DNA of 22,641 nucleotides, taken from positions 1 through 22,641 of the forward strand of contig CAADYC010000037.1 of assembly GCA_900753165.1 (NCBI GenBank), read 5' to 3'. Below are positions 1 through 6,517 of the stretch, in pieces. How positions within the stretch are numbered: position 1 is the first letter of the stretch; each line of letters begins with the position of its first letter. The DNA comes from Clostridia bacterium (GTDB lineage Bacteria; Bacillota; Clostridia; TANB77; CAG-508). Under the pieces are notes generated by a model. It was not told where the DNA came from. It saw nothing but the letters and a program-made list of their open reading frames with translations, and made no database searches. Position numbers and translations under genes: made by a program.

Positions 1-320
1 AAGGAAAAATATCAGAAGCACATTGTAAATTATTACTTGCTATTACAGATCCTGAAAAACAATATTTAACTGCTGTAGATATAATTGAAAGAGGAACAAC
101 AACAAGAGAGTTAGAACAAACAAATAAAAAAATAAATAAAAAAGAAGTATCTAAAGAAGAATTAAAAAGAATGAGTATTTTATACAAAGATATTGAAAAT
201 ACATTTCAAGGTTTTTTTGGAACTAAAGTAAAATTAGCACCAGGTAAGAAGAAAGGAAAAATAGTAATAGAATATGCTTCAAATGATGATTTGGAAAGAA
301 TTTTAAATTTAATGAAATAG
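1..320 (+). CDS. parB: ParB/Spo0J chromosome-partitioning protein, C-terminal part (5' truncated)
   Basis: The window opens inside this gene; reading codons from position 3 gives about 105 residues ending at TAG 318-320. ParB binds parS sites near the replication origin and loads the SMC complex for chromosome segregation. The visible part begins with GKISEAHCKLLLAITDPEKQ, typical of the end of the DNA-binding core of ParB/Spo0J. It finishes with FFGTKVKLAPGKKKGKI followed by IEYASNDDLERILN, the usual C-terminal dimerisation segment. The N-terminal CTP-binding part lies outside the window. The DUF4446 gene that follows, 14 bases downstream, is a common neighbour of clostridial parB and supports the call. 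The family assignment is secure, but only the last third of the protein can be inspected. Confidence 0.93.
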   Translation, partial: GKISEAHCKLLLAITDPEKQYLTAVDIIERGTTTRELEQTNKKINKKEVSKEELKRMSILYKDIENTFQGFFGTKVKLAPGKKKGKIVIEYASNDDLERILNLMK

Positions 321-334
321 AAAGGTTTGATTAA

Positions 335-850
335 ATGCAAGAGATAATAAGTTTTTTAAAAACAGATAGTTATTTGTTGATTTTAAGTGCTTTAATTGTC
401 CTATTATTTATAGGATTTATTATTGTTATGATAAGTAATATACAATTGAAAAATAAATATAGAAAATTTATGCAAAAATTAGGTAATGGTAGAAATTTGG
501 AAGAAGATTTAGGCAATTTTATGTATAAAGTAGATAGAGTTGAAAAACAGAATGCGCAAATAATGAATTTTTGTAAAAGTTTAGATGATAATTTATCAAA
601 GTGTATTCAAAAAGTGGGAATTGTTAGATATAGTGCTTTTAGAGATACTGGAAGTGATTTAAGTTTTGCAGTTGCTTTATTAGATGAGGAAAATTCTGGT
701 GTTGTTTTTAATGGTATTTATTCAAGGGAAATGTCTAATATTTATGCAAAGCCTGTTGAAAAAGGTAATTCTTCACATACTTTGTCAGATGAAGAAGCTG
801 AGGCAATTAGAAAGGCAATTAATTCAAATAATTATTATAAAGAAAAATAA
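335..850 (+). CDS. DUF4446 family membrane protein
   Basis: A 171-residue protein with one transmembrane helix at about residues 12-34, then a basic and coiled-coil-like segment (about 36-95), then the conserved block KVGIVRYSAFRDTGSDLSFA and ALLDEENSGVVFNGIYSRE. This block is the signature I associate with DUF4446. Members are found directly downstream of parB in many Clostridia; their function is not known. The start ATG 335 has an AAAGG at 321-325 nine bases upstream and lies 14 bases after the parB stop, so the two are probably cotranscribed. The protein ends in a charged, KEK-like tail. I see no catalytic motif. A role linked to chromosome partitioning or the membrane is only suggested by the neighbourhood. 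Confidence 0.88.
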   Translation: MQEIISFLKTDSYLLILSALIVLLFIGFIIVMISNIQLKNKYRKFMQKLGNGRNLEEDLGNFMYKVDRVEKQNAQIMNFCKSLDDNLSKCIQKVGIVRYSAFRDTGSDLSFAVALLDEENSGVVFNGIYSREMSNIYAKPVEKGNSSHTLSDEEAEAIRKAINSNNYYKEK

Positions 851-919
851 ATGGAAATTTGATAAAATTATTAATGTTAGCAATATTGGTAGCAAAATAA
901 AAAAATATTAAAATTTCTA

Positions 920-948
920 TTGACAAATGTTTTTAAAAATGCTAATAT
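920..948 (+). promoter_or_regulatory. Promoter for the tRNA-Ser genes
   Basis: A -35 box TTGACA at 920-925 and a -10 box TAATAT at 943-948 are separated by exactly 17 bases, a near-consensus vegetative (sigma-A type) promoter. It lies about 45 bases upstream of the first tRNA gene and is the likely start point for tRNA-Ser(UGA), possibly also for the second tRNA. Confidence 0.8.
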
Positions 949-992
949 AAATACTGTCGTTAGGCAATTTTAAAAATGTTTGTCTAAAATAT

Positions 993-1084
<92 letters not shown>

Positions 1085-1095
1085 ACTTTTTATAT

Positions 1096-1153
1096 AGATA
1101 TAAAAGACCATAAATTTATAAATTTATAGATTTAAGTTTTTATATCTTTTTTT
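1096..1153 (+). terminator. Hairpin with T tract after tRNA-Ser(UGA)
   Basis: AGATATAAAA (1096-1105) pairs with TTTTATATCT (1137-1146), and a T-rich run follows at 1147-1153. The loop region itself contains the self-complementary ATAAATTTATAAATTTAT stretch. The stem is A/T only, so termination may be partial, allowing read-through to the second tRNA, for which I see no clear separate promoter. Confidence 0.55.
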
Positions 1154-1161
1154 ATACATTT

Positions 1162-1251
1162 GGAGATGTACCCAAGTGGTGAAGGGGACTGTTTGCTAAA
1201 CAGTTAGGTCTCGAAAGGGGCGCGGAGGTTCGAACCCTCTCATCTCCGCCA
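1162..1251 (+). tRNA. tRNA-Ser, anticodon GCU
   Basis: Acceptor arms GGAGATG (1162-1168) and CATCTCC (1241-1247) pair, with discriminator G and CCA at 1249-1251. The anticodon stem ACTGT/ACAGT encloses loop TTGCTAA, giving anticodon GCT at 1195-1197 (AGC/AGU codons). A long variable arm (around TCTCGAAAGGGGCG) and the T arm GAGGTTCGAACCCTC confirm a class II serine tRNA. It is the last gene before the T4SS-like locus. No copy of its 3' end is found further along the window, so integration of an element at this tRNA is not supported. Confidence 0.97.
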
Positions 1252-1292
1252 AAAAAAGGATAAGAACTATTGTAAGTTTTTATCCTTTTTTG
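1251..1292 (+). terminator. Rho-independent terminator after tRNA-Ser(GCU)
   Basis: AAAAAAAGGATAA (1251-1263) pairs with TTATCCTTTTTTG (1280-1292), giving a stem ending in a T run. It begins directly at the tRNA CCA end and isolates the tRNA unit from the pilin operon. Confidence 0.8.
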
Positions 1293-1322
1293 TATATATT
1301 TAAAAAAAAATATCAAAAAAAG

Positions 1323-1351
1323 TTGAAAAATAAAATTAAATAGTTTATAAT
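1323..1351 (+). promoter_or_regulatory. Promoter of the pilin operon
   Basis: TTGAAA (1323-1328) and TATAAT (1346-1351) are spaced by 17 bases, a strong sigma-A-type promoter. It sits 32 bases upstream of the first pilin start codon. No operator-like repeat is obvious over it, suggesting constitutive expression of the pilins. Confidence 0.8.
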
Positions 1352-1383
1352 TATAGTATAAGGCAAAAAAGGAGGGCATTTTA

Positions 1384-1788
1384 GTGCATAAAGTTAAAAA
1401 AATATTTATAGTTTTGGTTATTGCTTTTTTGTTTTGTAATATATTTAATAGTGTTTATGCGGGCCAAGTAGAAGAAATGGAAAGCCCAGTAGGAAAGCCT
1501 ATTAGTAAGGTTACGACTTCAATTAGTCCAGGGGATTATAGGCCAGATGAATTGTCTGAGAGTGAAACAACTATCAGTTTTGCAAATAAAATTATTGGTG
1601 CGTTTCAAATTTTTGGAAGTATTACTTCTGTATTAGCATTATCAATTTTAGGTGTAAAATTTATGTTGGGTAGTGTAGAAGAAAAAGCAGATTATAAACA
1701 GTGGATGGGGTATTATGTAGTTGGTGCAATTTTAGTATTTGCTATAAGTAATATTTCTGCTGCAATATATAGTTTTATGACTGCATAA
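1384..1788 (+). CDS. VirB2/TrbC-like pilin, copy 1
   Basis: A 134-residue exported protein. A signal peptide (basic MHKVKK, hydrophobic core, SVYA then G at about residue 26-27) is followed by a polar linker and two hydrophobic segments at about residues 67-93 and 107-130, the architecture of VirB2/TrbC pilins. Between the helices is a conserved turn VKFMLGSVEEKADYKQW. The C-terminal half matches the third pilin (2273-2635) closely: GSITSVLALSILGVKFM against GTITSVLILVVLGIKYM, and both end near AIYSF. The start is GTG 1384, with GGAGGG at 1371-1376 placed seven bases before it. First gene of the operon. Assignment to a VirB2-like family is by architecture and context; whether it forms a pilus or only a channel lining is unknown. 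Confidence 0.85.
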   Translation: MHKVKKIFIVLVIAFLFCNIFNSVYAGQVEEMESPVGKPISKVTTSISPGDYRPDELSESETTISFANKIIGAFQIFGSITSVLALSILGVKFMLGSVEEKADYKQWMGYYVVGAILVFAISNISAAIYSFMTA

Positions 1789-1812
1789 AATTAATTTAAA
1801 TAGAAGGTAAAA

Positions 1813-2199
1813 ATGAGGAAAGTAATTAGTTTTTTATTAATTTTTGTAATTATGTTATTTATGAATAGTACTTATATTTATGCTGATTCGATGTTAGGAG
1901 ATTCTATTTCGTCAGGAAAATCATTTATTCAATCAGCAAAAGAATCGATGTCAACAGAACAGGAAAAGAGTTTAAAAGAAACATCAAGTAGTGTTTATAA
2001 TACTTTATTGATGATATCTTTCGTTGTTGTTGCAATAATTGGGATTATATTAGGAATAAAGTTTATGATGGCTGGTGTAGAAGAAAAGGCAGATGTAAAA
2101 AAATCTTTAATAGTATTTGTTATAGGTACTTGTGTTACATATGGTGCTTTTGCAATATGGCAAGCATTGGTCACGCTTTTAAATAATGTAAGTAATTAA
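1813..2199 (+). CDS. VirB2/TrbC-like pilin, copy 2 (divergent)
   Basis: A 128-residue exported protein with a signal peptide ending around YIYA-D (residues 22-25), an acidic and serine-rich linker (SAKESMSTEQEKSLKETSSS) and two hydrophobic segments at about residues 66-90 and 100-122. The inter-helix motif ILGIKFMMAGVEEKADVKKS matches copies 1 and 3, but the flanking helices differ, so it is the most diverged of the three. The start ATG 1813 has AGAAGG at 1802-1807. It follows copy 1 by 24 bases and is clearly in the same transcript. A minor or adaptor pilin role is possible but not shown by the sequence. Confidence 0.82.
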   Translation: MRKVISFLLIFVIMLFMNSTYIYADSMLGDSISSGKSFIQSAKESMSTEQEKSLKETSSSVYNTLLMISFVVVAIIGIILGIKFMMAGVEEKADVKKSLIVFVIGTCVTYGAFAIWQALVTLLNNVSN

Positions 2200-2217
2200 T
2201 ATATAAGTTATTAAAGT

Positions 2218-2240
2218 TTCTTATTATTATAAAATAAGAA
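2218..2240 (+). other. Intercistronic hairpin between pilin genes 2 and 3
   Basis: TTCTTATT (2218-2225) is perfectly complementary to AATAAGAA (2233-2240) with a 7-base loop, and it is not followed by a real T tract. It could be an RNA-processing or stabilising hairpin that sets different amounts of the third pilin. The stem is short and AT-only, so chance is possible. Confidence 0.4.
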
Positions 2241-2272
2241 TTTGATATAAAAAATAAAAAGGAGGAATAAAA

Positions 2273-2635
2273 ATGAATACTAAGAAGTTAATTAAAATAG
2301 TTTCAGCATTAGTATTAATTGTAATGATAATTTCAATGGTATCTACAGTTTTTGCTGTTACAGATCCAAAGGATTTACAAGGAGTTACTACTGGAAATTC
2401 ACAAATTAATAATATAGGTAAAAAAATAATTGGTTTAGTTCAAACTATAGGAACAATAACTTCAGTACTTATATTAGTTGTTTTAGGTATTAAATATATG
2501 ATGGGTAGTGCAGAAGAAAAAGCAGAATATAAGAAGACAATGATACCATATTTAGTTGGTGCGGTTTTAATATTTGCAGCTTCAAATATTGCTTCAGCTA
2601 TTTATTCTTTTGCAAATCAAATAACAACTGGTTAA
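2273..2635 (+). CDS. VirB2/TrbC-like pilin, copy 3
   Basis: A 120-residue exported protein. The signal peptide has a KK-rich N-terminus and ends near STVFA (about residue 28). It is followed by a short polar linker and two hydrophobic segments at about 54-78 and 90-113, with the shared motif GIKYMMGSAEEKAEYKK between them. The pattern is that of VirB2/TrbC pilins, and it is closest to copy 1. The start ATG 2273 has a perfect GGAGG at 2261-2265, the strongest ribosome binding site of the three. A terminator follows at 2667-2703. The strong site suggests this may be the most abundant pilin (inference). Confidence 0.85.
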   Translation: MNTKKLIKIVSALVLIVMIISMVSTVFAVTDPKDLQGVTTGNSQINNIGKKIIGLVQTIGTITSVLILVVLGIKYMMGSAEEKAEYKKTMIPYLVGAVLIFAASNIASAIYSFANQITTG

Positions 2636-2666
2636 GGCTAGATATTAATATTTTTGTAATAATTGG

Positions 2667-2703
2667 AATGGAGAATTTTTTAAGTTTTCTGTTCCATTTT
2701 TTT
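2667..2703 (+). terminator. Terminator of the pilin operon
   Basis: AATGGA (2667-2672) pairs with TCCATT (2693-2698), with further imperfect pairing (GAA/TTC) inside and a TTTTTTT tract through 2703. It separates the pilin genes transcriptionally from the secretion-machine genes that start at 2990. Confidence 0.7.
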
Positions 2704-2748
2704 ATATCAAAAAATAATATATAAATATATTTAATTTATAGAGAAAAA

Positions 2749-2796
2749 TAGATTATAAAAATTTATGTAATTTAATATAGGAATTTTTATAATTTA
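2749..2796. repeat. Inverted repeat, 12-base perfect arms
   Basis: ATTATAAAAATT (2752-2763) is the exact reverse complement of AATTTTTATAAT (2782-2793), with an 18-base spacer. Pairing can extend outward by three more pairs, including one G-T (2749-2751 with 2794-2796). There is no T tract, so it is unlikely to be a terminator. It could fold as an RNA hairpin or serve as a protein site. Confidence 0.5.
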
Positions 2797-2922
2797 GGAT
2801 AAAAGCTCGAAGATGTTATTTAGTATATCCCTAAATAAAGATCAAATTTAATTCAAAAAATCATATTACAATAATGTTACAATTCTATTAAATTTCCACT
2901 TTTTTTGATAAAAACAGTACAA

Positions 2923-2931
2923 TTATCCACA
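2923..2931 (+). promoter_or_regulatory. Perfect DnaA-box sequence in the machine-operon promoter
   Basis: TTATCCACA at 2923-2931 equals the bacterial DnaA-box consensus TTATNCACA and sits in the -35/-10 spacer of the promoter for the genes beginning at 2990. DnaA binding there would be expected to hinder RNA polymerase. I saw no second box nearby, so a replication origin is not indicated, and a single 9-mer could occur by chance. Confidence 0.4.
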
Positions 2932-2937
2932 AGTTTA

Positions 2938-2946
2938 TGTTATAAT
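2938..2946 (+). promoter_or_regulatory. Extended -10 promoter of the T4SS machine operon
   Basis: TATAAT at 2941-2946 is preceded by TG at 2938-2939, the extended -10 form (TGnTATAAT). The matching -35 region (TACAAT 2918-2923, 17-base spacing) is poor, which is typical of extended -10 promoters. It lies 43 bases upstream of the PrgI-like start codon. Confidence 0.6.
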
Positions 2947-2989
2947 ATATATTGTATAATTAGAATAATAAAAATACGGAGGAAAAAAT

Positions 2990-3343
2990 ATGCAAACATA
3001 TGAAATACCAAGAAATTATAGAGGAGAAGGAAGAATTTTATACATCTTTTCCACAAAAGGATTAATTTATACGTGTGTAGGAGCTGGAATAGGACTAATA
3101 TTTTATTTAATATTTAAAATATTAGGATTATCAATGATTGGAATTGCAATAACAGCTATATTTGCTGTTTTAGGATTTTGTATAGGAACTTTAAAAGTCC
3201 CAGATAATTCCAATATTCCATTTTTCAAAAAAACTGGTGGAGAAAATATAGACGATATAATAATAAGATGGGTAAAATTTAAAAAATCTGGTAAAAAGAT
3301 ATATGTATATAGTGCAGAGGAGGAAACAAAAGATGGACAATAA
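2990..3343 (+). CDS. PrgI family (VirB3-like) inner-membrane protein
   Basis: A 117-residue protein opening with YEIPRNYRGEGRILYIFSTK, the conserved N-terminal signature of the PrgI family, followed by two adjacent transmembrane helices (about residues 27-45 and 48-66). A cytosolic tail contains the family-like motif IDDIIIRWVKFKKSGKKIYVY. PrgI/VirB3 proteins sit in the membrane beside the VirB4 ATPase in Gram-positive conjugation systems. The start ATG 2990 has GGAGG at 2978-2982. It is the first gene of the machine operon and its last 11 bases overlap the next gene. Family assignment is confident; the substrate of the system is not shown. Confidence 0.88.
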   Translation: MQTYEIPRNYRGEGRILYIFSTKGLIYTCVGAGIGLIFYLIFKILGLSMIGIAITAIFAVLGFCIGTLKVPDNSNIPFFKKTGGENIDDIIIRWVKFKKSGKKIYVYSAEEETKDGQ

Positions 3344-4574
3344 TGAATTAATAAAATCTTTAACAATTTTATTAGGAATTATGATTGGCGTATTAGTTAT
3401 TTTATGTATAATTTTTTTAGTATTAAAGGTAAAAACAAGTAGTAATAATAAAACGAAAAAAGCTAAAAAAGAACAAAATAATCAAAAAAGTAAAGAAAAA
3501 ACTACTAATTCTCAAACTTATAATAAACAATCTATATTTAAATTTATGGAATTTGATAATATTAGAGATAATATGATTATACAAAAAAATGGAAAAAGAT
3601 TTTTGATGGTTATAGGTTGCCAAGGTATAAATTATGATTTAATGTCTGGCTTGGAAAAAAATAGTGTTGAACAAGGATTTTTACAATTTTTAAATACATT
3701 AAGATATCCAATTCAAATATATGTTCAAACTAGAACTGTAAATTTAGGAAGTAGTATTAATACATATAAACAAAGAGTAGATGAAATTGAAAAAGAATAT
3801 GCTAATAAACAGATTGAATATAATCAAAAAGTTCGTTCTGGAAAATATGATAGAAAAGAATTAGATAAAGAATATTATGAATTGGCAAGACAAAGGAATT
3901 TATATGAATATGGAGTTGACATAATCAATAATACTGAAAGAATGAGTTTAAATAAAAATATTCTAAGTAAGCATTATTATATAGTAATTTCTTATTATTC
4001 TGAAGAAGCTTCTGATGAAAAATATGATAAAGAAGAAATTTTGAATATGGCTTTTTCTGAATTATATACTAAAGCACAAACTTTGATAAATGCTTTGGCA
4101 GTATGTGGAATAAATAGTAAAGTTTTAGATTCTATTGAATTAGCTGAATTATTATATGTTGCATATAACAGAGATGAATCTGAAAAATTGGATTTAAAGA
4201 AAGCATTAAATGCTGGATATGAAGATTTATATACTACAGCTCCTAATGTTTTTGAAAAGAGAATGAAAGAATTAGACATAAAGATTCAAGAAGAAGCAAC
4301 AAAAAGAGCAAATGAAGTATTATTAGAAGCAATAGAAGAAAATTCTGCTGAAAAGCAAGCTAAAGCCAAAGAAGCTAAAATGGATGAATTAATAGATGAA
4401 TTTGCTAAAATTTTAATTGATGATAATAAAAAATCATTTGGTCCAGATGTTGCTGAAAAAGCAATAGAAAAAATAGATACAAAGAGTAAAGAAAAGAAAG
4501 CAAAAGAAAAAGAGGGAGGAGATAAAGATGGCAAAAAAACAAAAACAACAAGAAGAACAACTAAACGAGTTTAA
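3333..4574 (+). CDS. Membrane-anchored VirB4-N-domain-like protein
   Basis: A 413-residue protein. I place the start at ATG 3333 because GAGGAGGA lies at 3316-3323, nine bases upstream; the reading frame extends back to 3303 without a better site. A single transmembrane helix (about residues 10-32) is followed by a very basic linker rich in K, N and Q. Then comes a domain at about residues 65-290 with IRDNMIIQKNGKRFLMVIGC and FLNTLRYPIQIYVQTRTVNL. This resembles the N-terminal, non-ATPase domain of TraC/VirB4 proteins. No Walker A or B motif is present. The rest is charged coiled coil ending in KTTRRTTKRV. It overlaps the VirB4 gene by 47 bases, implying translational coupling. It probably tethers or regulates the ATPase; an independent function cannot be excluded. 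Confidence 0.7.
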   Translation: MDNNELIKSLTILLGIMIGVLVILCIIFLVLKVKTSSNNKTKKAKKEQNNQKSKEKTTNSQTYNKQSIFKFMEFDNIRDNMIIQKNGKRFLMVIGCQGINYDLMSGLEKNSVEQGFLQFLNTLRYPIQIYVQTRTVNLGSSINTYKQRVDEIEKEYANKQIEYNQKVRSGKYDRKELDKEYYELARQRNLYEYGVDIINNTERMSLNKNILSKHYYIVISYYSEEASDEKYDKEEILNMAFSELYTKAQTLINALAVCGINSKVLDSIELAELLYVAYNRDESEKLDLKKALNAGYEDLYTTAPNVFEKRMKELDIKIQEEATKRANEVLLEAIEENSAEKQAKAKEAKMDELIDEFAKILIDDNKKSFGPDVAEKAIEKIDTKSKEKKAKEKEGGDKDGKKTKTTRRTTKRV

Positions 4575-6489
4575 TGATTTCAAAGAAGAAGATGTTAAAA
4601 TATTAAAGAGAAAATCTTTAAAGGAATTGATTGCACCTTCTGGAATAGACGCATCTGATATAGACCATTTAGAGATTATATCTGATACAAAAAGATATGC
4701 AAGAAGTTTTTTTGTATCATCACTTCCTAGAATGTGTACATTTCCAGAATTATTTAGGGATATGTATATGTTTGGAGATATAAATACTTCTATTTATATA
4801 AATCCAATAAAAGAAGAAAAATCACAAAATGATTTAAATAGAGTTATAAATGAATTGGAAACAGAAAGAATTGTTGCTGCAGATAAAGGAAATATAAACA
4901 GAGAAAGTACAATAGGACAAAAAAGATTAGAGGCTGAGAGACTTAGGGATGAAATTGCAGCAGGATTTAATAAATTATTTGAGGCATCAATTATTTCAAC
5001 AGTTTTTGCATATAGTATGGATGATTTGGATAGGTATACAAAGTTGTTATCTTCAGAAATGTCAAAAACATTGGTTGGAATAAAAACAGCATGGGGAATA
5101 CAAGAAGATGCATTTCAATCAAACTTACCATTTATGAATAATAAAATAAAGAAAACGCATACATTTGATAGAAATTCTATGGGAACAGTTTTTCCATTTA
5201 CAACTTCTGAAATTGGACATCCTTCAGGTGTTCCATTAGGATTTAATAAACAAACAGGTACACCAATATTATTTAATAATTTTGATGCATCACTTACAAA
5301 TTATAATATGGTTATATTTGCTAAGTCTGGTGCTGGTAAATCTGTTACTATGAAAACATTAATTTCAAGATCATCTGTTTTAATGGGAATAGAAAGTTTA
5401 GCATTAGATGCTGAAGGTGAATACACAATAGTTGCTGAAAGTTTAGGTGGAATAAATGTTGTAATTAGTCCAACTTCGCAGACAGTTATTAATTTATTTG
5501 ATGTTGAAACAGAAATTGTTAAAGATGAAATAACAGGAAAAGATAGAATTACTTTAAATATAGAGAATAAGGTAGAAGATGTTACACAGGCATTACTTAC
5601 TATGGCTAGAGGAAGTACTCGTTCAGATGAAGTTAATGAACTTACAAAGCAGATAATAGCGGAATCTGTTGCAGAGGAATATGCTGCACTTGGTATAAAT
5701 AGTAATCCAGATAGTTTATATAAAACATCAGATAAGAATATATCACAAGGTAATTTGTTTACAAGAGAGAAAAAAGAAATGCCAACTATTGGTTCTTGGT
5801 ATAAAAGAATACAAGGAAAAGCGAGAGAAAATACAAATTCAGATTATCAATATCATTATAGTTATTTGTTAAAAGTTATGAAACAATATATAAGAGAATA
5901 TGATGGACAAATGGCTTATTTTGATGGACAATCTACATTTGAATTGTTAGATGGGGCTCCATTTATAAATTTGGATATTTCTCAATTAGAGGAGAGATTT
6001 GCGAGACCACTTGCTCAACAAATTTTACTTTCTTGGATTTGGGAAAAATTTGTTAAGAAAAATAGTGAAGATAGAAAAAAGGCCACACAGAAGAGAGTAT
6101 TAGTTGATGAAGCTTGGATGTTATTGCCTTATCCAGAAGCTGTTGATTTCTTAAATAAAATGGCAAGGCGTGCAAGAAAGAGAAATGTTTCTTTGGCTAT
6201 AATTTCACAAAGATTCCAGGATTTTTATGAAAAACCAGAGGCTCAAGCAGTTCTTACATCTTCAGATACAAAACTATTTTTGGCACAAGATAAATCTGAA
6301 ATACAATATTTAAAAGAAGTATTTAAACTTTCAGAGGGTGAAGCAAACTTCTTGGTAACTTGCCAAAAAGGTGAAGGTTTATTTAAAGTAGGTAGTGATT
6401 CAGCAATATTAAAAATAATGCCTACTAAAAAAGAATTTGAATTTGTTGAAACAAATTTAAATCAGATTGCTAAAAGAAATCAAATTTAG
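4528..6489 (+). CDS. virB4: VirB4-family conjugation/secretion ATPase
   Basis: A 653-residue cytosolic ATPase expected to power pilus assembly or substrate transport. The N-terminal domain (about residues 30-250) has the Gram-positive VirB4 pattern, including YARSFFVSSLPRMCTFPELF and GDINTSIYINPI. The ATPase domain follows: Walker A AKSGAGKS at residues 265-272 (catalytic K271) and Walker B VLVDEAWMLL with D527-E528. Further on is MARRARKRNVSLAIISQRFQ, with the conserved SQ glutamine typical of the VirB4/TrwB superfamily. The start ATG 4528 has GGAGG at 4515-4519, lying inside the preceding gene. Length and motif order are normal and nothing is truncated. VirB4, not VirD4, is favoured because of the N-domain and the absence of N-terminal transmembrane helices. 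Confidence 0.94.
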   Translation: MAKKQKQQEEQLNEFNDFKEEDVKILKRKSLKELIAPSGIDASDIDHLEIISDTKRYARSFFVSSLPRMCTFPELFRDMYMFGDINTSIYINPIKEEKSQNDLNRVINELETERIVAADKGNINRESTIGQKRLEAERLRDEIAAGFNKLFEASIISTVFAYSMDDLDRYTKLLSSEMSKTLVGIKTAWGIQEDAFQSNLPFMNNKIKKTHTFDRNSMGTVFPFTTSEIGHPSGVPLGFNKQTGTPILFNNFDASLTNYNMVIFAKSGAGKSVTMKTLISRSSVLMGIESLALDAEGEYTIVAESLGGINVVISPTSQTVINLFDVETEIVKDEITGKDRITLNIENKVEDVTQALLTMARGSTRSDEVNELTKQIIAESVAEEYAALGINSNPDSLYKTSDKNISQGNLFTREKKEMPTIGSWYKRIQGKARENTNSDYQYHYSYLLKVMKQYIREYDGQMAYFDGQSTFELLDGAPFINLDISQLEERFARPLAQQILLSWIWEKFVKKNSEDRKKATQKRVLVDEAWMLLPYPEAVDFLNKMARRARKRNVSLAIISQRFQDFYEKPEAQAVLTSSDTKLFLAQDKSEIQYLKEVFKLSEGEANFLVTCQKGEGLFKVGSDSAILKIMPTKKEFEFVETNLNQIAKRNQI

Positions 6490-6517
6490 TGACAAATATA
6501 AAAATAAGGAGATATAA

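Larger units (their letters stand above)
2636..2989 (+). other. 354-base intergenic region between pilins and machine genes
   Basis: No coding sequence with a ribosome binding site is visible here. The region holds the pilin terminator (2667-2703), an AT-only inverted repeat at 2749-2796, and a promoter with a DnaA-box match (2918-2946). The stretch 2797-2910 shows no structure that I can name. Confidence 0.7.

Noticed and set aside
1152..1379. Minus-strand frame of 75 codons over tRNA-Ser(GCU)
   Set aside because: It is antisense to a certain tRNA gene and its terminator and has no protein-like features.
1162..1383. Integration of a mobile element at tRNA-Ser(GCU)
   Set aside because: The T4SS-like locus begins just after a tRNA gene, a common integration site, but no repeat of the tRNA 3' end, no integrase and no excisionase are found in the window.
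2636..2989. Replication origin in the 354-base gap
   Set aside because: There is one perfect DnaA box and AT-rich DNA near parB, but no cluster of boxes and no dnaA or dnaN gene; a single box is insufficient.
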